From: Tildeniella torsiva UHER 1998/13D
Lineage (GTDB): Bacteria; Cyanobacteriota; Cyanobacteriia; Phormidesmidales; Phormidesmidaceae
Direction: 5' to 3'
Length of the DNA: 64,000 nt
Assembly (NCBI GenBank): GCA_019358835.1
Contig: JAHHIH010000011.1
Span: 62,001 to 126,000, forward strand
The notes beneath the pieces were generated by a model. That model searched no databases. It was not told the DNA's origin and saw only the letters and a list, made by a program, of their open reading frames with translations. The position numbers and the translations under genes were made by a program. This document shows positions 26,259-34,073 of the stretch, piece after piece (position 1 is the stretch's first letter; each line of letters begins with the position of its first letter).

Positions 26259-26414
26259 ATGAAAAGCATGACTTGGAAGCCAGATCCGGCCCACGACGAG
26301 CAGGTTAATGCTTATCTGGAGAGTATTAACCATGCTCCTTACTTTACAATCAGCGTCATAATCTTCGGTTTGTTTTGTCTGTTCACGCTGATCGTTCTGG
26401 TAGGCATGTTTTAG
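26259..26414 (+). CDS. 51-aa single-span membrane protein
   Basis: A short gene with a good ribosome binding site (AGGGAG, 8 bases before ATG) and stop TAG at 26412. The product begins MKSMTWKPDPAHDEQVNAYL and ends in a 20-residue hydrophobic helix (about 31-50). The soluble N-terminus with HDEQVN suggests a cytoplasmic head. Cyanobacteria use many such short single-span proteins as photosystem or NDH-1 subunits, but I cannot assign this one. It converges on the DNA glycosylase gene. Confidence 0.6.
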   Translation: MKSMTWKPDPAHDEQVNAYLESINHAPYFTISVIIFGLFCLFTLIVLVGMF

Positions 26415-26429
26415 ACAGGTTTAACCCAT

Positions 26430-27107
26430 TCACTTCGCCGAAAGCCGTTCGCGTTTCGACACGGCTTTCGAGTTCGTCACGTACCAGCGCCAGGGCAAGT
26501 CGGCCCCCTGGGTGAGGCCAATGCGAGTCGTTTGGGTGAACAGAATGTCTCCACTGGTGATGTTCTGATGCCAGTCGGCAGGCCGATGCTCTAGCCAAAG
26601 CCCAGAGGCGGGGGTCAGGGGCAGGTCGGTGAGAGTGCGATCGATATCCAGCAAGAGGCAGAGTTTGCCGGGGCCAGCCCCCCAGCGAGCGGGTTTCTCG
26701 ACCCGGTACCCCGCCAGCCAGGGGGGAATGGTGTCGAGTTCGACGGCGCGAATGAGGACGGCACTGGGGATGCGATCGCGATCGGTCACCACGTTAAAGC
26801 AGTGGTAAATGCCGTAAATCAGATACACATAGCTGTAGCCTGCCGGGCCAAACATCACCCGGTTGCGAGTCGTTTCGCGGCGGTAGGCGTGGCAGGCCGG
26901 GTCACCCTCGGTGTAGGCCTCGGTTTCGACAATGGTGGTGCTGAGCTGGCGACCATCGGCCCAGCGGCGCACCAGGCGGCAGCCCAGCAGGTCGGGGGCC
27001 ACCTCTAAGGACGATCGCCCGAGCCAAGCCGGGTCAATGGGCGCAGGCGGATTACAAAGCTTTATAGTGTCCTCTGGGGCAGGCTTGCTAAGATGACTCA
27101 CAACCAA
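26430..27107 (-). CDS. DNA-3-methyladenine glycosylase (AAG/MPG family)
   Basis: Base-excision repair enzyme removing alkylated purines. The 225-residue protein carries the family signatures: LGCRLVRRW, IVETEAYTEGDPACHAYR (catalytic Glu in VETEAY), NRVMFGPAGYSYVYLIYGIYHCFNVV, and GPGKLCLLLDID. Start codon is probably TTG at 27107 or GTG a few codons later; no ATG is available without truncating conserved sequence. Divergent from a very small membrane protein gene. Confidence 0.93.
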   Translation of the reverse strand: MVVSHLSKPAPEDTIKLCNPPAPIDPAWLGRSSLEVAPDLLGCRLVRRWADGRQLSTTIVETEAYTEGDPACHAYRRETTRNRVMFGPAGYSYVYLIYGIYHCFNVVTDRDRIPSAVLIRAVELDTIPPWLAGYRVEKPARWGAGPGKLCLLLDIDRTLTDLPLTPASGLWLEHRPADWHQNITSGDILFTQTTRIGLTQGADLPWRWYVTNSKAVSKRERLSAK

Positions 27108-27150
27108 CGCTCCGCATAAATCGACCCTTTATATCATCCCAATTGCCCCC

Positions 27151-27273
27151 ATGGATATCAAACTCGTACTGGCTGTACTCACTGGACTGTTTGTGGTAGC
27201 CACCCTCTTTTTTGGCACCAAAAACGGCTTCTACGATAGCGATGACTACCACGGCAACGGGTCGGCCCACTAG
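27151..27273 (+). CDS. 40-aa membrane protein, possibly NdhP
   Basis: A 40-codon gene too short for usual gene callers. It encodes one hydrophobic helix (residues about 4-23, LVLAVLTGLFVVATLFFG) then a polar tail NGFYDSDDYHGNGSAH. Size, one membrane span and the 'FYDSDDYHG' tail are like the small subunit NdhP of cyanobacterial NDH-1 as I remember it; this must be treated as tentative. No clear Shine-Dalgarno is seen. Confidence 0.6.
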   Translation: MDIKLVLAVLTGLFVVATLFFGTKNGFYDSDDYHGNGSAH

Positions 27274-27342
27274 GCCACCTCAGCATGTTGGCCCTTTTCC
27301 TCGGCCTCGCTGTGCCGCTGCCGCTAGGGTGTTCACCATTCC

Positions 27343-29025
27343 GTGAGTAATCTAGTCTGCTTTCCGTTTGGTGCGGGTCACGGCCAAGAAGGGCTGTGCC
27401 TAGAGCTGCGCATGGGGCCACGGCGCATTGTGCTCGACTGCGGCCTGCGGGATTTGGCGGCTTTGGAATCAGCCCGTGACCGCATCGCCACCGCTGACCT
27501 GCTGTTTTGTAGCCACGCCCACAGCGACCACGCGCGCGGGCTTTGGTCGTTTAGCCAGGCTTTTCCCCAGGTGCCCATCTACGGCAGCGAGGTCACCGCC
27601 CAGCTTTTGCCTCTCAACTGGCTGGGGGGGGATGTGCCGCCTCATCTGTGTCAGGCGCTGCCCTGGCAGACCCCAATTAGCCTAGCCGACGATCTAACAG
27701 TGCAGATCTGGCCAGCGGGCCATTTGCCGGGGGCCGCCTGCGCCCTATTTACCTACCATTCGCCCCAGCGCCCCTACACGGTGTTTTTCACGGGCGACTT
27801 TTTTATGTCGAACTCGCGCCTGGTGGATGGCCTGCCCCTAGAGGCTCTGCGGGGCCTGAAACCGGACGTGCTGATCATCGAAGGTAGCGCGGGAACCGCC
27901 CGTCACCCCCACCGCCGTCAGCAGGAAAATTTGCTGGCCAGCACGCTCCACGGTTTGGTGCAGCAGGGGCGATCGGTGCTGCTGCCTACGCCCACCCTGG
28001 GCATTGGGCAAGAACTGGTGATGCTGTTGCGCAGCCACTACCAATTTACCGGCCAAGATATTACCGTCTGGGTCGATGAAACCGTGGCGGCAGGCTGCGA
28101 TCTGTATCTGGAGCTTATGTCTGAATTCCCCAGCAGCGTGCAAAATTTTGCCCGCCACCAGCCCCTATTCTGGGACGAGCGCATTTTGCCCCGCGTGCGG
28201 CGACTGGGTGTAGACGGCCATCCCGATGGGGAGCGCCCCTGTATTTTGATTGCCCATCGGGAGTCTGACCTCAGCGACCACTGCCGCACCTTGGCCCAGC
28301 CCTGGACGGTGCTGCTGCCCGATTCCTTTGCCACAGCGATCGCCGATACGGTGCTGGGTACGCCCGCTACCGATGCTGGGGCCACCCTGGGCTGGCTGCA
28401 AACCCTCGCCCCTGAGCTAGAGTCTGAACGGGTGCAGCTCGATACCTACCAGCTCACCACCCACAGCGATCGCGTCGGCACCACCCAGCTCATCCACAAC
28501 CTCAGGCCCCAGCACGTGGCCTTTGTCCACGGCAAGCCATCCCATCTGGCCGATCTGGCTGGGTTAGAAGAGCTGCAAACCCGCTACCAGCTCCACCTAC
28601 CCTCCGCAGGTAAAGAGGTGGAGTTTCCCATCGGCGATCGCTTCATTCAGCCCGCCGCCCCCGACCCCGTCTTTGAGGGCGAAATCACCCAGGTTGACGA
28701 TAGCGTACTGCTGCTGCTGCCCGAAGACCTCGCCACCGACCCCCGCTGGACGGCTCTGTCTGACACTGGCCTGGTGCAGGCCCGCTGGCAGGGCAACGAC
28801 CTAGTGATTAAAGGCCTCACCCAGCGAGATTTACTGCGCACGGTGACTAACAGCGATGCCCCCTGGCAACCCCCAAGTTGTCAAACCTGTCGCTACCAGA
28901 GAGAAGGTCGCTGCCGTGGCGTTGATTCTCCCCTCTATGGACTTCAGGTTAGCCCCGACGGGGTTTGCCCTGCCTTTGAGGCCCGCCCTAGCCAGCCAGA
29001 GCGGGATGATGAGGCGACGGCGTAG
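27343..29025 (+). CDS. MBL-fold metallohydrolase with beta-CASP-like region and Cys cluster
   Basis: A 560-residue metallo-beta-lactamase-fold protein. Zinc ligands lie in FCSHAHSDHARG (H58, H60, D62, H63). A beta-CASP-like region follows (VLLPTPTLGIGQELVML, and late RVGTTQLIHNLRPQHVAFVHGKPSHL), as in RNA-processing nucleases. Residues about 505-550 hold a cysteine cluster CQTCRYQREGRC..VC, unusual for the family and possibly binding zinc or an Fe-S cluster. Start is GTG at 27343. A nuclease or RNA-maturation role is inferred. Confidence 0.83.
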   Translation: MSNLVCFPFGAGHGQEGLCLELRMGPRRIVLDCGLRDLAALESARDRIATADLLFCSHAHSDHARGLWSFSQAFPQVPIYGSEVTAQLLPLNWLGGDVPPHLCQALPWQTPISLADDLTVQIWPAGHLPGAACALFTYHSPQRPYTVFFTGDFFMSNSRLVDGLPLEALRGLKPDVLIIEGSAGTARHPHRRQQENLLASTLHGLVQQGRSVLLPTPTLGIGQELVMLLRSHYQFTGQDITVWVDETVAAGCDLYLELMSEFPSSVQNFARHQPLFWDERILPRVRRLGVDGHPDGERPCILIAHRESDLSDHCRTLAQPWTVLLPDSFATAIADTVLGTPATDAGATLGWLQTLAPELESERVQLDTYQLTTHSDRVGTTQLIHNLRPQHVAFVHGKPSHLADLAGLEELQTRYQLHLPSAGKEVEFPIGDRFIQPAAPDPVFEGEITQVDDSVLLLLPEDLATDPRWTALSDTGLVQARWQGNDLVIKGLTQRDLLRTVTNSDAPWQPPSCQTCRYQREGRCRGVDSPLYGLQVSPDGVCPAFEARPSQPERDDEATA

Positions 29026-29028
29026 AAG

Positions 29029-29140
29029 TGAGGGTGGGTGGGGGAGTGGGTGAGGGTGGGTGTGACGGCATCTATAGAAACACCACCTACCTCACCGACC
29101 CACCGACCTCACTGACCCACCTACCTCACCAACACTCTTC
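29029..29140. repeat. G-rich arm and C-rich arm, dispersed repeat family
   Basis: The G-rich run at 29029-29066 (GTGAGGGTGGG type) is followed by a C-rich run at 29083-29140 (CACCTACCTCACC type) that is broadly complementary to it. It fills the gap between the MBL gene and the PPC gene. Related G/A-rich or C/T-rich runs occur at 15971-16010, 40201-40300, 40905-40940, 54476-54567 and 61372-61425. Confidence 0.65.
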
Positions 29141-29145
29141 CCCTC

Positions 29146-29544
29146 ATGCAAACCCACTGCCTTCGCCTTACCCCTGGCCAAGATCTCAAGCAAGAGCTGC
29201 AAACCTTTGTCCAGGCTCAATCGCTAGAAGCTGGGGTGATTCTCTCAGCGCTGGGCAGTCTTACCCAGGCATCCCTACGCTTCGCTGCTGCCACTGAGGC
29301 TACGATCATCAATGGCCCGCTGGAGCTGATTTCCCTCAGCGGTACGCTGTCGCGGCATGGCATGCATTTGCACGGGGCGATCGCCGATGCTCAGGGCCGA
29401 GTCTACGGTGGCCACATCATGCCAGGCTGCTTGATTCGCACGACGGCAGAAATTGCGATCGCAAACCTGCCCCACCTGCGCCTGCACCGCCAGCCCGATC
29501 CGGTTACAGGCTACCTGGAGCTGGTGGTAGACGCCCTTCCTTAA
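29146..29544 (+). CDS. PPC/DUF296 domain protein
   Basis: A 132-residue single-domain PPC (plants and prokaryotes conserved) protein, the domain found in plant AHL AT-hook proteins. Features: an N-terminal LTPGQDLKQELQ, AGVILSALGSLTQASLRFA, LISLSGTLS, then HLHGAIADAQGRVYGGHIMPG with conserved histidines that may bind metal. Prokaryotic members form trimers; DNA binding is not proven for them. The start follows a C-rich repeat directly. Confidence 0.93.
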   Translation: MQTHCLRLTPGQDLKQELQTFVQAQSLEAGVILSALGSLTQASLRFAAATEATIINGPLELISLSGTLSRHGMHLHGAIADAQGRVYGGHIMPGCLIRTTAEIAIANLPHLRLHRQPDPVTGYLELVVDALP

Positions 29545-29582
29545 AGCGAGTTCAGCTCTACTGCTCAACTTTTGCTGAGTGC

Positions 29583-30005
29583 TCAGAGCGGATGCTTACC
29601 GAGTGCCGCTAAAACCCTGCGAAGATTGACAACGCCCTCCCGATTGAGCGCCAGTTTGTCTACGGTTGCTCTACCAATGGGTGTGATGCCCAGCATCAGG
29701 GTTAGATCTTGGCTCCAGGCAAAGTGTTCTCGCCATTGATGCTGGCGCGGATTGTAAAGCGGTACCATGTTGCCTGCTACAGGGTCATAGGCTTCGGTCT
29801 GAATATACTTGCGGTTGTTGCAGCCCTGGCAAGCCAACGCTAGATTTTCCAAATCGTCATTGCCGCCCTTGGAGCGAGGAATAATATGCTCAATGGAGAA
29901 GGGATCGGGGGAATATTTGACCTGGCAAAGACAGTACTCGCAGCACCCAAGAGCCCGCTGGGCAACGGCTTGTTTTTGCAACGAACTTAATGGGGGCTTA
30001 GCCAT
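29583..30005 (-). CDS. HNH endonuclease
   Basis: A 140-residue HNH nuclease. Visible are the first CxxC (CEYC, C22-C25), the catalytic H-bearing strand FSIEHIIPRSKGG (E39-H40), the Asn-region NDDLENLALAC and the second CxxC (C59-C62) with NNRK. It overlaps the upstream 136-aa gene by 8 bases, a frequent pairing in cyanobacteria. It may be a free-standing homing-like or defence nuclease; the target is unknown. Confidence 0.92.
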   Translation of the reverse strand: MAKPPLSSLQKQAVAQRALGCCEYCLCQVKYSPDPFSIEHIIPRSKGGNDDLENLALACQGCNNRKYIQTEAYDPVAGNMVPLYNPRQHQWREHFAWSQDLTLMLGITPIGRATVDKLALNREGVVNLRRVLAALGKHPL

Positions 30006-30408
30006 AAACAACAGGCTTGATGCCTAGATCGTCCATGACATTCTCTAAGGATTGCTGCCGTAACGCAGCGAGTTGCATTAGGGCTTGAATGCGCTCTACA
30101 TTGAGGGCTTCGATCTGGTCTGAAATCTCAATCAGCCGATGGTGCTCATCGGCAGCTAAAGTCTCGGCCTGGCGCTTGTCAATCAAGGCATAGTACTCAT
30201 CCCACATTTCGGCAGAGAGGCCGAGATTGATTTGCCGAAGTAGATCCGCTTCTGCGGCGGGTAGGTGGTTAGCTGCCGTTTGATTGGCCACTAGCCAGTT
30301 ATGCAGGGTTTCTAAAATGTAGCGCTGAGGGTCAAGGCCCTGCTTGGCGGCTTCTGCCCGCAGTTGGGTTTCTAGTTCTGGGGAGAGATCGAGGGTAATT
30401 TGAGTCAT
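29998..30408 (-). CDS. Small helical partner of HNH endonuclease
   Basis: A 136-residue protein with a ribbon-helix-helix-like N-terminus (TQITLDLSPELETQLRAEAAKQGL) and a long helical remainder (DEYYALIDKRQAETLAADEHHRLIEI and QALMQLAALRQQSL). This resembles small antitoxin/regulator proteins common in cyanobacteria. It is the first gene of a coupled pair with the HNH endonuclease. Function inferred from arrangement; it might regulate or restrain the nuclease. Confidence 0.78.
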   Translation of the reverse strand: MTQITLDLSPELETQLRAEAAKQGLDPQRYILETLHNWLVANQTAANHLPAAEADLLRQINLGLSAEMWDEYYALIDKRQAETLAADEHHRLIEISDQIEALNVERIQALMQLAALRQQSLENVMDDLGIKPVVYG

Positions 30409-30542
30409 GGGATCGCTGCACTATTTGAGAATCTCTTGCAGGCTCTTGGGCGGTTGCGCGGGAGGCATATTGTCGGTGCAAAAAATCGCTTAACCCTATT
30501 TTGGCAAGCTTGCCCTCAAAGCGCACTACAACCGATAATTCG

Positions 30543-31499
30543 CTACTCTTCGACCCGGTAGCCAAAGTCTTCGAGGCGGCTGCGGGATTGACGCCACTTG
30601 GGTACAACCTTCACAAATAGCTCCAGATAGACCTGACCCATCACCAGCTTTTGAATTTGCTGGCGGGCGTCGGAGCCGATCACCTTTAGCATGCTGCCCT
30701 TTTTGCCGATCAAAATGCCCTTTTGCGACTCGCGCTCCACATGGATGGTGGCGAGGATGCGGGTGATGTTGGTGTCTTCCTCGACCCGGTCAACGGCGAT
30801 CGCCACCGAGTGCGGCACCTCTTCCCGCGTGTTCAGCAAAATCTGTTCGCGAATCAGCTCGCCCATGATGAATCGCTCGGGCTGGTCGGTGACCAGATCG
30901 GGCGGGTAGTAGTAGGGGCCGGGGTCGAGCTGGCCAATCAGCGTGGCTAGCAGGGTGTCGAGGCTGGTTTCGTGCAGGGCCGAGAATTTCACCAGGGGCC
31001 AGCCGTGAGCGTCGGCTAGACCCTGGTAGCTGGCGTCGAGGGAGGCGATCGCCTCCCCATCTTCCTCCGGCTGCTGGTCGATCTTATTCATGCCCAAAAT
31101 CACCGGGCCGCTGCTGTGGGCCAGCAGTTCGGCCACAAACTGGTCGCCACGCCCCATGTCTACGCTGCCGTCTACCACCAGCAGGGTGGCATCTACCGAG
31201 TCGATGGCCATACGGGCGTTTTTGACCAAAATTTTGCCCAGCTCGTGGTGGGGCTTATGAATGCCAGGAGTATCGACAAAAATAATTTGCGCCTGGTCGT
31301 TGGTCAAAATGCCCCGCAGACGGTTGCGGGTGGTCTGGGCGGTGGGGGAAGTAATTGCCACCTTTTGGCCCACCAGAGCATTCATCAGGGTCGATTTGCC
31401 GACGTTGGGGCGGCCCACAATGCCCACAAATCCAGACTTAAACCCCTCCGGCGGGGTGGGGATAGCGCTGTAGCCAACTGGGTCAAAAATATCGACCAT
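30543..31499 (-). CDS. era: GTPase Era
   Basis: Essential GTPase that binds the 3' end of 16S rRNA during 30S assembly. The 318-residue protein contains G1 GRPNVGKS, G2/G3 FVDTPGIHKPHHELG, G4 MNKID, and a C-terminal KH domain (KVIGSDARQQIQKLVMGQVYLELFVKVVPKW). An ATG at 31499 is chosen; the frame extends upstream to 31541 into the YjbQ gene. Only one base separates it from the upstream YjbQ-family gene, so the two are coupled. Confidence 0.97.
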   Translation of the reverse strand: MVDIFDPVGYSAIPTPPEGFKSGFVGIVGRPNVGKSTLMNALVGQKVAITSPTAQTTRNRLRGILTNDQAQIIFVDTPGIHKPHHELGKILVKNARMAIDSVDATLLVVDGSVDMGRGDQFVAELLAHSSGPVILGMNKIDQQPEEDGEAIASLDASYQGLADAHGWPLVKFSALHETSLDTLLATLIGQLDPGPYYYPPDLVTDQPERFIMGELIREQILLNTREEVPHSVAIAVDRVEEDTNITRILATIHVERESQKGILIGKKGSMLKVIGSDARQQIQKLVMGQVYLELFVKVVPKWRQSRSRLEDFGYRVEE

Positions 31500-31500
31500 G

Positions 31501-31938
31501 CTAATAGCCTGTGACGTGGACGACAACCTCGCGGGCCGCACCCCGCGCTCGGTGCTCCCACAGATAAATTCCCTGCCAGGTGCCCAGGGCCAATCGCCCC
31601 TGCATCACCGGAATGGTTTCGCTGGTGTGGGTCAGCACCGTGCGAATGTGGGCGGGCATATCGTCGGGGCCTTCGGTGCTGTGGATGTAGTGGTTGCCCT
31701 CGGGCACCAACTTGGCCAAGAAGTTCTCCAGATCCACCAGCACGTCGGGGTCGGCGTTTTCTTGAATGATCAGGCTGGCGGAGGTGTGGCGCAAAAACAC
31801 CGTACACAGCCCGGTCTCAATGCCCGAGGCACGCACCACCTGCTCCACGTCAGCGGTAAACCGCTGGAGAGATTTGCCCCGCGATCGCAGGGTCAGCACC
31901 TGCTGATGGTGGCGGGTGGTGGCGGTAGAAGGTGTCAT
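31501..31938 (-). CDS. YjbQ/UPF0047 family protein
   Basis: A 145-residue protein of the UPF0047 family (secondary thiamine-phosphate synthase-like). Typical motifs: GLCTVFLRHTSASLIIQENADPDV and a metal-binding HYIHSTEGPDDMPAHIRTVL, ending with GTWQGIYLWEHR. The physiological role is unsettled; E. coli YjbQ has weak thiamine-phosphate synthase activity. Stop is one base before the era start. Confidence 0.93.
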   Translation of the reverse strand: MTPSTATTRHHQQVLTLRSRGKSLQRFTADVEQVVRASGIETGLCTVFLRHTSASLIIQENADPDVLVDLENFLAKLVPEGNHYIHSTEGPDDMPAHIRTVLTHTSETIPVMQGRLALGTWQGIYLWEHRARGAAREVVVHVTGY

Positions 31939-32018
31939 CGGGCAAATCCCTAGAATAGACCGTTCTCTATTCTGTCAGAATTAATCCCCCTCGGGGAAAT
32001 TTGTTCCTTTACACTTGC

Positions 32019-32342
32019 TTACTCCACACAGAGGGGCACCAGGCGACCCTGGGCCGTTAGCCCCAGCCGCATAGGCTGGTTGGCGAGAATGGGATTGCCG
32101 GTCAGGGCGCACACCTGCTCGCGCTCGGCCACCGCCTCAAAGCTGGCGCAAATGTCCTCGGGTTGTAGCTGGGTAGGCACTTCGGTCGGCCCCTGCTCCA
32201 CGTACTGCCAAAGAATGTCGCGAATCAACGCCTGATAGCCCCGGTTACCGGCCAGGGATTTGAGTTTTTCCTTCAGCGATCGCTCCAGGCGAATGCTGGT
32301 AACTTCCATATCAGTGGTCGATACGCGAGTTAGGGTTGGCAT
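32019..32342 (-). CDS. RHH-like DNA-binding protein with Cys-containing tail
   Basis: A 107-residue protein with an Arc/MetJ-like N-terminus (MEVTSIRLERSLKEKLKSLAGNRGYQALIRDIL), the pattern of a ribbon-helix-helix DNA-binding domain. The C-terminus contains REQVCALTGNPILANQPMRLG and ends PLCVE, with two or three Cys that might bind metal. GGAGG lies 11 bases before the ATG at 32342. Three TGTCTA/TAGACA half-sites about 100 bases upstream could be its operator. Confidence 0.72.
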   Translation of the reverse strand: MPTLTRVSTTDMEVTSIRLERSLKEKLKSLAGNRGYQALIRDILWQYVEQGPTEVPTQLQPEDICASFEAVAEREQVCALTGNPILANQPMRLGLTAQGRLVPLCVE

Positions 32343-32424
32343 CGGCGGGCACACCTCCAAGGGGAACATAAGGATAATTTCTGGAACCTGTCACAACTCG
32401 GCTGTGGTTATCACTAATGAGTTG

Positions 32425-32455
32425 TGTCTAACTAACAGTTTAGACAGACTAGACA
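32425..32455. promoter_or_regulatory. TGTCTA/TAGACA half-sites, possible RHH operator
   Basis: TGTCTA at 32425-32430, TAGACA at 32441-32446 and TAGACA at 32450-32455. The first two form an inverted pair and the last two a direct pair. They are located upstream of a ribbon-helix-helix-like gene on the minus strand, so autoregulation is plausible. Confidence 0.35.
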
Positions 32456-32591
32456 CGTTTGTATTACACGTGTAGTATTAACGTTATTCGAGCGTATCCG
32501 TCAAGCCTCATCGCTAAGCGAGGGGTTTTGAGCCAACGGATGCCCTCATGCCTTCCTAAGCCTTGCTGTTTTACGCTTGAGGAACTCCGCT

Positions 32592-32927
32592 ATGGTAAAC
32601 ATCTTGTCTACTGGCACCGCAATGAATATCGCCGTCACCACGGGCGACGCTGGCCAGCTAGGCATGGTGGCGGGGTTCGATGGGTATTTTAGTGGCCTAA
32701 TTAGCCGCCTAATTCACCCCATGGATGGGTTAGCCCTGGGTGATTCTGACGGGGGCGATCTATTTAAAGGGGATGCCTTGAGAGGCGATCGCCTTTGGAG
32801 AGGTCTCTTCCTAGGGCTATGGCGATTCCTAACGCTAGCGGGATGCCTCAATCGGGGCGATTCCCCTTTGGGGACGCCGTGCCAACGCCTGGGCTGGCCC
32901 TACCCCCACTATTTCTCCCAGCATTAA
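32592..32927 (+). CDS. Doubtful small gene
   Basis: A 111-codon frame from ATG 32592, with GAGGA eight bases upstream. The product begins MVNILSTGTAMNIAVTTGDAG and later becomes rich in Gly, Leu and Arg without recognisable fold (GDRLWRGLFLGLWRFL). The good ribosome binding site is the only real support. The second half runs through GCGATCGCC HIP1-like sequence and may be non-coding. Confidence 0.22.
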   Translation: MVNILSTGTAMNIAVTTGDAGQLGMVAGFDGYFSGLISRLIHPMDGLALGDSDGGDLFKGDALRGDRLWRGLFLGLWRFLTLAGCLNRGDSPLGTPCQRLGWPYPHYFSQH

Positions 32928-33213
32928 CCCGACCCCCGATCTGGCCCAGCGCCTAGGGATGGCCGTTCTCGGCTAGTTCCGTTTCGATCGGGCTCTAAAT
33001 TTGGGTTTGCAGCAGCATTACCGCCATTGGTCTTTCGTCAGACCAGGGGTTCGCATCGGTATCCACCCAGGGCATGGTCGCTCAAGACTGCCCATGGGGC
33101 CCGTGATCCACCGTGCGTCGCCTGGCTAGGCCATCGTTTTAGGGCCGCTGCCGCCTCGACACAACACACTTAAGCGACGAAACTAGTTCATAAGTATTAA
33201 GGCATGAGGGATC

Positions 33214-33600
33214 ATGTTGAAGCTGACCTATTCCGATACTGATTTATTGGTTGAGCATTTAGACCTCACCGTAGAAGCGATGGTGACCCAGCGCAGCCTG
33301 GTGGCTCTGCGGGCCGGACAGCCCTTGGTGGTGCAGCCGGGCTACGGGGCCTTTGCCCTGCCCGACGACCTGCCGGGGATTGCAGCGCTCAAAGCTGGGG
33401 GGCAGGGGGCGATCGATATTTCCCCCTGCGACATCGACTGGCTGGAAGTGACCCTGCGGGGCACCTGGCTGGCTGACAGTGCTGCCAGTGCCGAAGGCAT
33501 TCTGGTGGCCGAACTTGGCCCGGCCCTAGAGCACCAGCTGGTTGTCCTGTGGCAGCGCAGCCTCAACTGGGTAGCGGCCCCCTGCTCCCAGGGGCGCTAA
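33214..33600 (+). CDS. Conserved cyanobacterial hypothetical protein
   Basis: A 128-residue protein, unrecognised biochemically, of a type seen in many cyanobacteria (alr0857-like as I remember it). The sequence begins MLKLTYSDTDLLVEHLDLTVEAMV and contains VVQPGYGAFALPDDLPG and IDWLEVTLRGTWLADSA. It appears to be an all-beta or alpha/beta soluble domain. It lies 111 bases before the thioredoxin gene in the same direction. Confidence 0.75.
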   Translation: MLKLTYSDTDLLVEHLDLTVEAMVTQRSLVALRAGQPLVVQPGYGAFALPDDLPGIAALKAGGQGAIDISPCDIDWLEVTLRGTWLADSAASAEGILVAELGPALEHQLVVLWQRSLNWVAAPCSQGR

Positions 33601-33711
33601 AGTTGGGCTAACCGTAACCCTATCGCCCAGGCTTTGCAGTACCGTAGGAAACGAGTGCCGGATAGTTTTCTACACCTCAAAAACCTCGATGCAGATAAGG
33701 AGCGATTGACC

Positions 33712-34062
33712 ATGGCTGACGATGCAACCTACCTCACCCTAACCGCCGACAACTTTGAGGCCGAGGTGATGCAAAGCGATGTGCCGGTGCTGGTCGACTT
33801 TTGGGCCGCCTGGTGTGGCCCCTGCCGCATCATGAACCCGATTGTGGAAGAGCTGGCCGAAACCTTCGCCGGGCGGGCTAAGGTCGCCAAGCTCAACGTC
33901 GATGAAGAAGACGCCCTGGCCCTTCAGTACCACGTGATGGCCATTCCCACTCTGATCTTTTTCCAAAACGGGGAGCGGGTTGACACCGTCGAAGGGGTGG
34001 TGGCGAAGGATGACCTGGTGGCTCGTCTAGAGGCGCTGGTAACGGCTAACTCGGCGGTTTAG
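33712..34062 (+). CDS. trxA: Thioredoxin
   Basis: A 116-residue thioredoxin that reduces protein disulfides with electrons from ferredoxin- or NADPH-thioredoxin reductase. The active site is WCGPC (C35, C38), in [16 protein letters not shown]; the cis-Pro lies in MAIPTLIFF. The ATG at 33712 follows AAGGAGCG at suitable distance; the frame is open upstream without a family match. The last gene of its unit, convergent with the 34074 gene. Confidence 0.96.
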   Translation: MADDATYLTLTADNFEAEVMQSDVPVLVDFWAAWCGPCRIMNPIVEELAETFAGRAKVAKLNVDEEDALALQYHVMAIPTLIFFQNGERVDTVEGVVAKDDLVARLEALVTANSAV

Positions 34063-34073
34063 GCGTCCCTAAA

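Larger units (their letters stand above)
32343..33213. other. Gap between RHH-like gene and 33214 gene
   Basis: About 870 bases with no well-supported gene. It holds the TGTCTA/TAGACA half-sites (32425-32455), a poorly supported frame at 32592-32927, and otherwise nothing I can assign. The promoter of the 33214 gene should lie near its right end. Confidence 0.4.
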
